A stretch of 64,000 nucleotides of DNA. Source: Spirometra erinaceieuropaei (taxonomy: Eukaryota > Platyhelminthes > Cestoda > Diphyllobothriidea > Diphyllobothriidae). Numbering within the stretch: the stretch's first letter is position 1; the number at the start of each line of letters is the position of its first letter. The notes under the pieces were generated by a model that did no database searches, was not told the DNA's origin, and saw only the letters and a program-made list of their open reading frames with translations. Position numbers and translations under genes: made by a program. Positions 24,376 through 37,257 of this stretch are shown here, piece after piece. The stretch lies in the NCBI GenBank assembly GCA_902702965.1, contig CACRXP010000614.1:199735-263734 (forward strand). Direction: 5' to 3'.

Positions 24376-25191
24376 AACATCCAAATAAGTCGATTTATAC
24401 TTGATGGCTAATGGACGTGCAGTGTGTGGGCTAAAGCTAATGATGAACACACGTCCAGTTCAGTTATTTCGCCCGTTTATATGCAATGTAAAGCACACGG
24501 AAAAACCGTCTTGAAGTCCGAAACGTGGAAACTTAAAAAGTCCCAAAACATTTTTCTAATGATTACGTTATGCATGCATATAGGCATATAAAGCCCAAAA
24601 TCGTCCCGCGCATTAAGACTATGTGAATGAGGGAAAATCGTCAATAAGCACTTGCTGTCTGCAAAACTATCCGCATAATCCAATAACACCAGCCTAGGCA
24701 GATTTGAATTTTTAATTAATGAATATTGTGCTGCGACACAATGAAATGCACCGAAACAGACGTGTCCTTGTGTGTTAAGTAAAGGTTGTAGGAACACTGC
24801 AGATACCCGGGATGTGCAGGTGGTCAAAATAGTGTCCGCGTCCCTACGAAAAGCAACTCATAATGCTTACTGTTATAGCAGTATTCGACTGATTGCTATC
24901 AACCTTACTCGAAAGCGGGCTGTGATTTTAGCTCTTAGTGATGCAGGTCGGACGATGTGCTATATAAAAACCGCGATACGAAGACAACCGATGATCGTTC
25001 CCCCCCCCCGAAAACCTGTTTAGATTTCTTGCATCATCCACTCCGGCTCGTCAATGTAAAAATTATCTGCCAGGATAGGGCAGCCTTTGATCCACTTCAC
25101 CCCCAAAGCCGCAGTTGTCTCTGCTTATATGGGCCTGCATTTAATAAACTGAATAACTGACAGAAGCGAACAGTCGAGTTCCAGGTAGCAT
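24376..25191. other. No gene recognised
   Basis: A minus-strand 116-codon frame (24827-24477) is unfamiliar and has no partner copy in the window. A C-homopolymer lies at about 25000-25010. Confidence 0.4.
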
Positions 25192-25234
25192 TTCAGAAGA
25201 CGAAAATTCGATTACTGAAACAAGAAATTTATTG

Positions 25235-25276
25235 GCCTGACGTTTCGGATTCTCAATTTAATCCCTCATCTGAGAC
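25235..25276 (-). ncRNA. Hammerhead-ribozyme-like motif (antisense partner)
   Basis: Reading the minus strand: GTCT, then CAGATGA in place of CUGAUGA, a weak stem II (GGGATT/GAATCC), GAAA, CGTC and AGGC. The mutated position differs from the one in the plus-strand copy, so the two together point to an intact ancestral core. Confidence 0.42.
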
Positions 25277-25300
25277 ATTCGCAGACCTTTATCTGCGAAT

Positions 25301-25342
25301 GTCTCTGACAATGGATTCGAGTGAGAATCCGAAACGTCAGGC
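25301..25342 (+). ncRNA. Hammerhead-ribozyme-like motif (sense)
   Basis: The order fits a small type I hammerhead. GTCT can pair with AGGC (stem I), then CTGACAA at the position of the CUGANGA box, a GGATTC/GAATCC stem II with a 6-base loop, GAAA, and CGTC as a minimal stem III plus cleavage-site triplet. The G of the GA in CUGANGA is A here, so this copy is probably inactive. Hammerheads are known from Penelope-like elements. Confidence 0.45.
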
Positions 25343-25550
25343 CAATACATTTCTTGTTCCAGTGATCGCATCTTCGTCTTCTGAAACTGTGTAACGTTTA
25401 GTCAACTGATGCCATTTTCGACGTTAATGCAACAGCCTGTCCGTACTCTCCATCTGCATTAACCTCGGGTATCCTCCGTTGTTTTCCGGGACTCTGTTTG
25501 AAAGGTTCACAAATTAGACTAATTTTCAGTTTTCTGATTGTAGGCTCTAA

Positions 25551-25934
25551 ATGGTGCATCACCTTGGGGTCCGTCGCCTGGTAGAGTTAATTAAAAGCCC
25601 GCTCTATCTGAACAGCATGTATAACGAGAGCCCGCATAACACGTTCATTCGCTTACCAAAATACATACTCGTCAGCAATGACGCCTCTGTGATGGCGGTC
25701 TTTGTCGATGAGTATATAAAATTAGACTGTTTTAAAAAAACGTTTGTGTGCTGCAACACCAGAATCTGTTCGGTGCGGCAACGTCCGAACAGAGGAGTGA
25801 TTTACAGATTGTTTGCAATCGTAGCTGCCGCTGTTGGACAGACAAGTCGTCAGTTTTCATCCGGAAGCTGGGATATGCAAGAGACACGGAAAATCGTTTA
25901 CTGCGTTTTGGTCAATCCCAAGCATTCAGACTGA
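25551..25934 (+). CDS. Unassigned 127-codon ORF
   Basis: Not recognised. It starts MVHHLGVRRLVELIKSPLYL and contains LPKYILVSNDASVMAVFVD and FVCCNTRICSVRQRPN. An in-frame stop lies directly before the ATG, and an acceptor-like TTCTGATTGTAG lies just upstream at 25545. It could be a single exon or part of a retroelement next to the hammerhead-like hairpin. There is no second copy in the window to test conservation. Length alone is not decisive in AT-rich DNA. Confidence 0.3.
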   Translation: MVHHLGVRRLVELIKSPLYLNSMYNESPHNTFIRLPKYILVSNDASVMAVFVDEYIKLDCFKKTFVCCNTRICSVRQRPNRGVIYRLFAIVAAAVGQTSRQFSSGSWDMQETRKIVYCVLVNPKHSD

Positions 25935-26739
25935 GTACCCCAATCATTATGTCATATATACACTCTCACATGCACTCCACATCTTTTCACTGATACTTCC
26001 ACTTTTGTTACTTAGAGAACGTTCTAGAACATACGATATCTACGGGGGTTAAGCAGAGTTAGGAACATATATATGCCTTTTTTATTATGAAACCTATGAT
26101 GACCAGCTAATCAAGGAGCTTTTCTTGAAAGCCACCATGCCTTCTAGAAAGATGTTGCCATCTTACTAAGTTCACTGACTTGCTGCAAGCGGCATAATTT
26201 TCCCCAGAGAGTGACAGTTGCCGTCGACGTACTAGGTATAGTGTAGTTTGCTGACCTTCGACCTCAAAATTAGGTGGCGATTTAATTGATTAAAAGTTAA
26301 CATTACACGGTCAGCATCAGGCGACTAACAGTCCGATTATTCGACTGGATTCTTCCGTGCAATCTACAGGACTGTGTTCATTGAGACTTTGATTGAAGCT
26401 GGACAATTTATTTATGCCGGTTTGAAATAGTAGAAACGTCTATGTTCAGCCATTGTCCGATTTGTCTACATGATTTTGAATGGCGATGGCGCCTACGTCA
26501 TAACCAGGAGAGAACAAAGCCAACAGTATCAATTGCCTTCTTAATTTGATGTTGCCGGGCAGCCTGTCAGAGGTGCTTCGTGTCGGTGCTACTGCCTTGT
26601 CCGTCCGTCGGTCGACGACCGCGACAAATAAACTAATGGTGGATGTTCTACCTCAAAAAATGCCGATCAAAATCCCCAAATATGCTTCCAATTTGAAAAG
26701 ACTACTTAAGTAGGACCAAACAATGCATTTCTATGCATC

Positions 26740-27450
26740 GCAATCCCTAAACAGGATGCCGGCTTTTGAACGAGCTTCCTCTTGTTCGTCTGCCAACACG
26801 CTGTCCTGTATAAAATGATTACATAGTAGCATGAATTCTTCCTGCTAATTTTGATGTTCTTATAATTCCAGCTATGTTGTGTAGAAAACATATATATGTA
26901 CTCACCTGGTAACATACTCCGCCTTGTTCCAATTTTCCAGCAGAAATAGAATGTCCTTCTGTTTTTAGAATGACTTTCAATTTCCCGGTAATCTTCTGCC
27001 CACTTGTCGTTACACATGAATTGGGGGTTTCAAAATTGCATGCTATGTAGATTCCGCCAAAGAGAGACCACATATTTATCTGCGTTGTTGGGAATCCGTA
27101 ATATAGAACTTACAAAATTGCGCAGTGACCGTGGACCCGGTTGCAAAATTTTCAGCAGCACGAATACGCGTGTAAAGGGCGAAGAGCTATGAATAGACAT
27201 CTCGCGATTGCAAAAAATCTCGTATATTAAAATTCTTTTAAAAACCGCACGTACTCACACACTGAGCAGAAAATCCGGATAATATGCAAATAAGTAGGAT
27301 AAAGAATTTTTTGTGGAGTTTTCTATATGATGTATTTAAACTTATAAGGACACTGAAAATCAACGGAAAAGATTCATATTAAATGAGTGTCCATTTTTTA
27401 CAAAGACAGGTTTTTTGAACGGCCGAAATGAAGATTACTCAAAGAACGAC
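26740..27450. mobile_element. Decayed copy of the foldback MITE
   Basis: Recognisable pieces in the right order are AGGATGCCGGCTTTTGAA near the left, the interior with TTTCAAAATTGCATGCT, and near the right ACTGAAAATCAACGG followed by the TTTTTTACAAAG segment. Both outermost ends are gone. It is the oldest-looking copy in the window. Confidence 0.5.
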
Positions 27451-28035
27451 GTCTTGGTAATGGCTAAAGTCCTCTAAGACCGTGTTATACGATAATTTAC
27501 TTATAATCTTTCAGAAGTAATATTTTAAATCGAAAAAAATATTTCACCATGTCGGCTAGCACTAAACGATGAAGCAATTCTACCTACAGGTATGACGCTA
27601 GCTCAAGCGTGACTATAAGTATCCTTTGTCCAGCCATACTCAACGAAGATTAGTCCCATAAATGGACATGCTTGCACAGACTCGCTTCATTGTGTGCGTC
27701 TTTCTGTGACCCGCAAGCAAACTGCCAACCAACTATAAGCTACTCTTTATATCCGAGAAAAATAGCGCCTATAGCTAATTACATTTTGTCATTAGATAGG
27801 CCACAAGCGGAGACTTCTGCAGTCGCCACGTTTTGACAGAATGGCAAAACTAATGAAGAATTGCGAATAGGAAGAGCTACGAATGAACTGACCCTCTGCG
27901 TGGTTTTGTGAACAGAACTCTGGCGGTGGTCTAGGGCTGCCAAAATCTGGTCGGTGGTTTGAAAGCCACTCATTGTTTTGTAGGTGCCGTTAGTTAAAAA
28001 TTTTTCTACATTTGGTTAGACGTTATCATTGCAGG

Positions 28036-28190
28036 GATTCGTCGAGGATGATGATAATGTTGAAGTTTGTATGGAAGACCGGTGTCTTACGCGGCATGGG
28101 CGTCTGGCATACAGTAATGCGCACAGCCACCCAGCCGAAAAACATCCTGAAAAAATGCATAAGGGTTTTTATTTAGTTCCTCTGAAGCAG
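28036..28190 (+). other. Second copy of the FVED exon-like block
   Basis: It follows an acceptor-like ATCATTGCAG. The frame contains GFVEDDDN, VCMEDRCLTRHGRLAY and KMHKGF, ends LVPLKQN and then a stop. It aligns with 11556-11730, with differing cysteine and charged residues. Not recognised. Confidence 0.4.
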
Positions 28191-28199
28191 AACTGATAG

Positions 28200-31100
28200 T
28201 TTACGATATGTCCATCAAATGACTCATTGCAAAGAAGGCCTCTCTATGTGTCATCGTCTTGTTCGGATGCTGCTAAGCTTTCTAATTCATGACAAAATTT
28301 ATGCAATAAATGTTTGTATATGCAGCGGGCATCTCAAAAGCCTAGGTTCCACCGTCAAACGCAATAATTTTCAAGTGATTTAAATTTTAATTGAATTAGC
28401 ACAGCATTGCAGCTATACCGACGTTTCCTAATTAGAAGCACGTGATTTATTGCATTAGTGTCCAAATAAAATTATAATAGAGACTTAAAACGTCCGTGCT
28501 TACATTGAGAGGGATTGCAAATTTGGCAATATGTGTAATTATTTACAAAATTATAATTGCTGGATGAACCAGATTAACCTGACGCTTGTTGGATAGCCCT
28601 AGACACCATTGTAACCTTCAGTACCAAACAAGTTTTCGCAGATCGGAAATAGCAATGTTACTTTGCACATTAACAAAAATGTTTATTCCAGTCAAAAAAT
28701 AGGTGAGCCAAAACGGTTAATTCATTATTAAAACCCCAGTCAATAAAATTTAAAACAATGTTTACTTCGCCGAGTTCATACAACAATACGTTTTTTTGCA
28801 TTATGCAGCATAATTTATGTTCAGATCGCGTAGGTTCAAGGGTGACTGGTACACGAGGAAAACTAACCGAAGAGCGGCTTCTTTAATAAATCCAATAGCG
28901 AGTCGGTCGTGGAAAACCTACCCCGACTGCATATCATATCCCTATCAATGATTGTTTGCATGGAAGCCCGTTCTTCATCAAACTATAATTAGCTTGCTTT
29001 TGGAATCTGAAATTAAACTGGAAATCGAAAATTTCTACCGCTTTGAAGTTCGAATGCGTTTCCCAGACCACTTAATGCGTCTCGTCCAGTACAACCTGAG
29101 TACGTAACGGCCAACAGCTGCCTATGGTGATCTTCAAATAGCCACTTCTGTGTCGATAGAAATTTCTAAGCAAGGAATGCATCCTACGTTGTACGCTGAT
29201 TGAAATTAAATATCCTAGTACTATTTACTGCCGACGCGTGTGGTGGACTGCAGCATTTAACATCAGTCCTTATAACGATTCCCTTCAGTGTAGCTACTAA
29301 AACTGGAAATGAGAGATCTGCCATTTGTTATGAACCAATCTTTGCCCGATGGAAACAAAAAACGCCTTAGCACACAATAAAACAACCAGTTCCACCGCTA
29401 TGTCGGTTTATGCGCTATGTTTTACGTATTTACAAACGAAAATGGACAACATGTAGGATCTCGATCTAACTTAGTATGATGGTTGATAAGTCCGATTAAA
29501 ACGTCAATTAATCGATATGACCATTATTATCTTCCTTAACTGCGATTATGTTCGGGCAGATTACTTGACTACCTGTTGGCGCATATTATGCGTACGTTAA
29601 CTGCATAGATTCCTACCTCAATGAGAATAAATATATTATAATGACTCGAGGATTTGAGTATAGATAATAACAAAGTTCTGTCGTGCACTGATCGCATACG
29701 TAAAATAAAGCATTAGCAGGCTCTGGAACATGGATTTTTGCCTGCATTTGAAATGACCTTTTCTTTTTTTACTAGGATTTAAATAATGTTATGATGATGG
29801 ATTAAGACTAACAAAACGGCAGTTTGAGAAAAATTCGTGAATAGTGATTCAACACTTTGGAATTCTATCTGGCAATATTCTACACCGTCTATCAATTTAT
29901 ATTTTTAAAGCAAAAACCAAATTGAAAATCCTCCATTTTGCTCAATTAGCCACAGTCTATCCACTGTTGATTTATTGACAGGAGGCTGCAAGCAGACAGA
30001 TATGATTATGTAATGGTCGCCAAACACGATTTATACATATATTAAAAGGAAGCAGGAATAACGGTGGGAGAAATATTTTACTACACCCAAACGTCTCGTG
30101 TAGCCAGACATCAGATCAACCATTCTAGGCAGTTTCAACAACGTCGATAGTAGGAGAGAACAATTTTCTAGCATGACACCAAGGGAGGTAGGGACCAAGC
30201 AAAAGTCATATATCTAGAAACCAACTAAGCCCATCTAACTGCAACGATATGCATGGTTAAAATTTCTAAAACACACACAAGTACCGTGATTTACCTAAAT
30301 CATCAAAGTTGTCGAAATTTACGAATGGTCATCAGCCATTCGCAAACGGAAACCATTACATGAATCCAATGACTATGTTTATTAATTGGAAGTTGAAGAG
30401 AATTAGAAACATGAAAGAAATATTAAAGGCAGCGTTGCATTGTTTAGAAATGCCAAATTTTCTAGAAAATCGCAATATCCCGAAAACACCAAAAATGGCT
30501 GTAATTTAGTAAACTTCGTTTTTAGATGCATAGAATGGATTCTTATGTCGAACATCTAGTAAATATAAGCGTACAAATAAAATGACGTTCAATAATAGTG
30601 TTTCGTGGAGTTAACATTTAAATATCGTTTAATAATTAGTTGGATGTTGCATATGACGGTTTGGCAACTGCCTACATTCTGGATGTAGATTCCAAAACAG
30701 TTTTCTGAGGATTCATGGTATTCGTGACTGGTTTGAGTTAAATGAGATGGGAATCAAGAAGAGAGAGTGGATATTGTTTGATTTAACCGATGGGGACGTC
30801 GAACGAACAAAAGTTGTCATAAAGGAACATGATGTCAAACCGATCGCTGCCTACTGAATCGAAATAGAACTGACAGGCGTGATCGTGAACATGCGACTTT
30901 GCATTTGTAGAGAGAACTTTTCTTCCATGAAATTAATGAACACTTTTTGTTTTTTGGATTATGTTGAGTTTCAAATCGACCCCGAAATATTGCCGAATAC
31001 TTTATTATTTTCTGTGTTTTCACCCGATCGTCCACAAAGACAGATTCTGAACTATTCGTCTGTTTAAAAATGTAAAATAAGATACGTCTTGTAAGCATTT

Positions 31101-31440
31101 GGCGAAAAAGTGTTTTAAAGGAATCCTCCTATGCGAAATTCTTAGATGACGCGAAAGTGAATGCGCAGCGAGGCGTTCCTTTTTCCTCGTTTTTGCTTTT
31201 ATTTTATGCTATAGTTTTTTGCTTTGATCTTATTTTCGACTAAATACGGTGTACCGCGTCCCCCTTAAATGTGGTGGTTTGGAACCCCTAATGCCTCATC
31301 TGTTGCTAACCTAGTTATATTCACTCGCAGGGTCTAACTTTTGAATTTGAGCAGTCGTCTTTATTGTCCTCCATTCGCGCGCAAATTCACGTGATTTTAC
31401 ATTATTTTGCTCAGTTTGTTGGTTATATGCTGATTCTCTC
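28200..31440. other. Featureless AT-rich stretch
   Basis: Only short ORFs, no repeat shared with the rest of the window, no retroelement motif. This is the emptiest part of the window. Confidence 0.5.
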
Positions 31441-34400
31441 TCTTCTTGGTTCGTTTTAACTGCGATTATGCGGTCATCTCTACACTACAAAACACCATTT
31501 GTTTCTGCTTGCTCCTACAGCAGCACTGGAAATGGATAACCCCGACTGCCTGTAATACGGGAATGATGGTGATAGGGGCTTCACAGGTGGGGCATTTGGA
31601 CACGCCAAGGGGAAGGCAGTTGGATGGTAAGATGGGAAGGGGCATTTGTGAGGGACTAGGGCAGCATAATCCAATCACGGTTTCCAACCGCTAATTCAAA
31701 GACCCAAGCGTCTGCCCGATACTGATATTCACTGTCACATTCCTACTTTCTACTGTCCGTCTAGAAGACGTCTATTTGATATACGAAAATTTCTGTTTTT
31801 TTAGGAGAAATCATTAAGAGTGCAGACATGTCCGTTAACAGTGATACAAATTAGCAAACAAATTGGAGTAACAAGGACCGCAGCTTAGGTGCTTGGTAAA
31901 TATTGCGAGTAAAAGCTTCTAGATTTTATTGGTAGCACAGCTGTGCAATTCTAAGTAGGTTTCTTGGGAGCAGAAGCGCAAGAGTTTCTCATGGAGGTTA
32001 AAAGTCATCTAGCATAGTTGAAGTGGAGGTTATGATTAAGGTGGCTTTATTCCTCCAAATCGATCCACAAGGATGGCCGAATTCATTAGACACGTAGTCA
32101 TAAAACACAGTTGACTTAATCACGGACAACAGGCTAACTGCCGACGGGTCGCAAAAATTGCAACGTCCGATACGGTGGCTTATAGGCCTCAGCGACGAGG
32201 CGCAGCCGACGTTCACAAGCTGCGTGCACCACTGATCCTCATCCTGCGAGAGTTTACATTGCAGGTTCACTTTTGGCAGCAAGACCTGGTTGGATTATGC
32301 AAGGTAAAGCATCGGGCGGCTGGCAACATGGCCTGGCAGGTTCAACGAAACTTCGGAAAACTAACCGAAAGTCAAGTGCTTTCAAACGACTCATGATCCA
32401 CCAAACGGAATCAACCAAAAGCTTTCGCTGACGACCGTGTAGCGAATGAGGGCTACCGACAACACAATGTGTAATGGATTTTTCACAACTACCAGCTATG
32501 TGAGGGAAGCAAGCAATTTGAAATTTGCAAACTAATTGCTTTTCTGCACCGGAGGTTGCACACGAGGATTACGGAAGGTGAAAGCTAGGTTCGCAAAAGC
32601 AGTGCAAATGCTGCCGTTTCCTCACTTCCATGTGGCCGAAAAATTGCCGTCTACAAACGTATAGATTTAAATACCAATTCAACTGGTGTAAGGAATATGA
32701 TCAATATGGCATCTAAAGCAGGATAATAAAATTACACGGTTGTGTATCACAAAGTGCCTGTTAGGTAGTAGTCATTTGGTAGACCCCAAAACATCTTTTC
32801 GAGTATTAGTTCGAGCATGAACAACTCAGATACTGCGCTATTTGGAGGCAGCCCACATACGGCGGGAGAAACCGACTTATGTGAGCAGTTAGAACGCGTG
32901 GTCAACCTCAGCTTGCTCTGGTAAACCTCAGTCCTTTGAGTTGCGCAATCCCTCTGCGTGTTAACTTTCCTGTTTTCCTTCCTATATTGCGTTTACAAAT
33001 TACCATTTTAGCAGTTAGTATGTGTGCAATATATCGACGTCCTTGCTATTGCATATTGACTTTATCTGTGAAAGTTCAAATCTCTGTATACTTCTCATAT
33101 GTTATCTGTGTTATGCAATGACAGACTGCAGTCGATAGGCTGTCGGAAACTTTGCTGGTTCCAATTAATTCTGCTGTCTATTCTTTATTGCCAATTTGAG
33201 CAGAATACCTAAAGTTAAGCAATGTCTAACATCGATCAGGCCCGATAGTTCGACCGACTCATCCGACGATGTCCATCGTGTGAAGCAGGCACAATGACAT
33301 GTGCGTGACTTAGCTTATAATGAGAATAGACTTGCACTGCGTCTATCGCACATGCCCCTCCTTCCCACTTGACACCTGTGCAAAAATCAGTCAAAGAGAT
33401 CGGCGGCGGAAAAGGACCAGGTGAATGGCCACCTTGGCGCTTTGCTCCACACCCCTTAGTCTGCAACAAATATTTGGCCAGCAGTTTGACCAATAAAAAC
33501 AGCAGCAACAGAAAACGGACGGGTGACTTGGCAGCAATACACACGACCTGCATGCTTAGCGGAAGCACAAGCGCATTTACCGCCGGATAACCGAGCATCA
33601 GAGAACTGCTAGTGCACAGCAGACGGCAAATGCCATGGTTTACTGGTCATGACACAACAGGCGCCTCACTCCTCATTCACTCCACCAATGAGTCCGTCAG
33701 GGCAATCGAAATGATGACCTATTTTCTGCGACTGGAAATGTGTAACGCAGTGAAAAAGGGTCTCTGAATATCTGCGAACCACGGGACACGTAGCTGTCCG
33801 CATTTCATATCCTCAAATGAGTCCCTGGTATCAGTTGCATAACTTCTCGAAAACTCTCACTGTATTGTTTTTCAGGGGGCTAAGTCGCTTGCAAAGTAAT
33901 TACCCGCACATTACTAACAGCCCTTTTCCACTGTTATAAAATAGCTCAGGCTCTCATTGATAGGGCCGCCAAAAGCACAGACCGTATCCGCTGTTAATCC
34001 ATGGGCGTATTATCTTATTTTAACCACTATGGTTTTTTTTCATTTGTATTTTTCCGGTAAGCCGATGAGGCGCACATTCTTTCGAGTAAACTGCAGCCTT
34101 CGCCACAGCAACCGCGTTCAAGAATAGCAAACTTAATACTTTTTATTTATACTGGTCAATCTTTACTTATGTGTTTTGTCTGGCATCTACCTACCTCATA
34201 CTGAAAGCGTTCTTCATCTCCCTCGCCATCTTGCCCCAAAAATGATGAATTACTTTCTGAGTGCAAATTTTAGGGTCTAGGATTTAGATCCATGTAGACC
34301 AATGTATTTAATGCTTTAATTGTTAAGTTCATGTCTTGCGAATGAGTGAACGTTCAACAATCACTGTTAGGGTCAAGTTAGGGGGACTTCCATTAACCGT

Positions 34401-36440
34401 CAACATCGTGCTCGAGGTAGGACAATGGCTTACGCATCAGCAGAAACTAACTGATTTTAGCGCAGGCTCAATAATATAATTCATTCAATAGAAATTGCGT
34501 ACGACGATCATTTGTTGACAGGCGACAAATCCCATTTTGGGGTGTGAAAATAAGGAATGATAAACGGCATGGAACAGTTTTTCCAAGAATTACTCAAAGT
34601 CACGTGGAAGCAACATTCAAAAGCCTATCTGGGTCACAATACGGGATAAGCATGAATCCGAGTCAAAGCGATCGCAGGTCTTAACATGCTGGCAAACAAC
34701 CAAAAGGGGAGAACCAAATTTGCGCAAAACAGCAATCGTACAGTCGTTCGGAATGTGGCCTTCAAGTCAGCTGGAGAGGAAGCAAGCCTGATTACTGAGA
34801 AATCGACGGCCGCGAGCTACGTCGTCCAGTGTGAGACTCACAGTCTGGGCACAGCATCGGTGACTTGCGCGTGAATCCGTTTATGGTAAGACAGGTCTTC
34901 ACAACAGATAACTCACTCTTCCCTCTTTTAGTCGATAGCTAGAAGGAGGCGGGAAACGTCGCAGTGGCCATCAAGGCCAGGCAGCCCGTTCACGCCTAAA
35001 ACACACGACCTCGTTCTCTGCTCAATATAGCAGGTCTCAACAGCTTATGCGGTAACACAGATATCCCGGTCGTGAGTGCTATTGACGCCGCCTTTAAGAA
35101 GGAACCATTGTGTCCGTGGCACAGTCCTCGAATCAGTCACTTCCTCCCCGCATACTAGGAGCCAGTTATCTAGCCGGCTGTCAGCTATCAAAGCCACGAC
35201 TTCCAGCGCATCATGAGATTTCCGGAGTGCATCAAAATTGTTATATCAAGGAATGCGTCTATGCGCCATGGGAGGTGATGGGTGTTCCCAGGTGTTCATG
35301 CCGCTATCTGCTCTTACTTCCATGCTCTATTCCGTGGTCTGATATAAAATGCTAGGTTGGGATACGAGTTTTGTTTATTTACGTACCTACACAGCTTAGA
35401 GTGTACTGGTCATTAATCAGAATCTGAGTTAAAATATGTCGCCGATATTGCGTACATTAACTTCGAATTAAAGCGCAACAGGTAAGCCACAAATACCTCT
35501 GTAATGTCGCGTAGGATTGCAAAGACGTGATCTTCATCTTTTTTTCCAAATACGGAAGTAGTACTCATGCTCAATTGCATTCAGATCAACATAATTTTCC
35601 TAGTGATTGCCGGGTTTTTAATCCTACCCAACCTGACTAAGTCATTAATACGTAGGCTAAACCGCGTTTCAACTTCGCGTTCAGTTGATGGGATCAACAT
35701 CGCTGCATCTAGCTTGCGTATATATAAGCACCTAACATTGGTAGACTGACAATTTAAAGGTCCATGAACCATCAGTGCGTGAGCCAGTATTCTGCTAATT
35801 CTGCACCGCATCAACATCTGTCTCTTCGGCCGATGCATCTCCACCTAGAAAACAGTTAAGATTGTACCTACGGGGCCCCTTAAATTTCGCCTTATCGATT
35901 TAAAATAAACTTTCCGTTTTTCGATTTAATTTTCCTTTCCTAACGGCAGTTGACATTTTGGAGCAGACTTTCCGGTAGTAATTGAACCGGCCAAACGCTA
36001 GAAGGCTTTGGCCCTTCGTTTTATGTGAATTTGTCGTTTTATAGATAAATTAGTTCTTAAATTTCACAGATCTTCAAACAACAGCGTAGTCTCCCGGTTA
36101 AGTCACAGTAATTAAAGAATTTGTTCCCCCATCTCCCTGAACGAACAGACTAGAAAACATTTCTTATGCTCCTCCATAGCGGCACATTCTGTCCACAGAT
36201 CTTAATTTTAGTGATCATCACTGACCCATCGTACTTGCAGCAAGTTTTGTCCTCTGCTTATTAACTGTCCGCAAATTCTGTATGAAACTCTGCGTATGGA
36301 GGAAGTGTAAGGTTTGTCATAATGGCGGTTACATATTATAAAGTTATCAAGGTTTCCAGTAGTTTTGGCCAGTTGTTTTACATCCTCTTAGGTTAAAGGT
36401 AGTCTCATGCCCAAAACATTGCTTTTCCTCTCGTCTCTGT
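31440..36440. other. Mostly unassigned; mixed old repeats suspected
   Basis: GC content rises compared with the preceding 3 kb. Overlapping ORFs on both strands at 31446-31694, 32175-32396 and 33236-33598 have the look of old repeat sequence, but no second copy or motif supports a class. A short 5S-rRNA-like string occurs near 33210. Confidence 0.35.
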
Positions 36441-36448
36441 TGGTGTCA

Positions 36449-36770
36449 TTAATAGTCTTGCAGAGGTATAACTCTGGGTGCCTTTTGCTGGGCTTGTACG
36501 CGCGTGCCAATTACAGTCTGGTACTCGGCCATTGCCGCCTGTCCAAGTTCGCCAATCATCTTCGAGGCTGTCTCAGACATGACCTCGTTGAAGGCGCTGT
36601 ACGAATGCGCGCCTGTCTCACACTCGTGGACGGCGCTCATGCGGCGTTGGACGTGACATCGTCTGACTGCCGACGCCAACTATCCTCTTCTCTCATGTTT
36701 CTGTACAGAATACAACCTCCTCCCAAGTAGTGGCCTACTTCCTGTTCGGAATTGGGACTGGTGATCGCAG
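36449..36770 (-). repeat. Tandem repeat unit 1 with a coding-like frame
   Basis: The minus-strand frame contains ETASKMIGELGQ and AEYQTVIGTRVQ. The unit recurs about 880 bp away (37258-37660) with SAPKMIGQFGQ and AENHAAIDTQVQ. The shared DNA also extends to a TACTTCCTGTTCGG-type segment. Unknown element; the coding-like frame is kept in both units. Confidence 0.5.
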
Positions 36771-37257
36771 AAGCAAGGACCTAACTGACATAAGCCGTAG
36801 CGATATTGATGAATCCGACGTAATACAAACGCGCCACTGCTACAGGTGTCTGAGCTCAATCATCACTAATTTCTCCTGTCGACTTTATTTCCATTTCCCT
36901 GGGCCACTTGCTGGGAGCACGGTATGGAGGAGTTAGTTATCGGCATCCTGTCGTGAATTGAGATGTCGGTCATCAAACAATCTTAGCTTATCCAGTCATG
37001 GCAATGGTTCCTTTCCAATCCAATAGAACAGTCCCTCCATCAGTGTCGACATTCGGCATCATTCTCACTATCCGATATCTTCCCTCTACTGACAACAGTA
37101 TCTCTGCCTTCAGACTGGTGACTACCAACACGGCATACGCATTTGTCATGGACGTTCAACTCTACCACCTGCTTTCTCCAGTCGCTCTGTCGACCTGGCT
37201 CCTTCCTGCCGGCTGCATCCGCCCACGCTGCCGATAGTACTGTCCTTGGTGCGCTTC

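Larger units (their letters stand above)
25192..25387. repeat. Near-perfect hairpin: two inverted PLE-type terminal segments
   Basis: The left arm (about 25192-25283) and right arm (about 25289-25387) are reverse complements around a tight centre. They share TTTCAGAAGACGAA, CTGGAACAAGAAAT-like and ATTGGCCTGACGTTTCGGAT. A third related segment lies at about 38100-38185. The layout, a head-to-head pair of about 100-bp units with a hammerhead-like core, resembles the terminal regions of Penelope-like elements. Confidence 0.7.

Noticed and set aside
24996..25012. C-homopolymer as a structural signal
   Set aside because: A short low-complexity run, possibly affected by base-calling; no context supports a function.
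33205..33245. 5S rRNA gene or 5S-derived SINE
   Set aside because: Only a short string around AAGTTAAGCAATGTC and GATCAGG resembles the 5S interior. Neither the remaining internal control region nor the 5' and 3' stems are visible.
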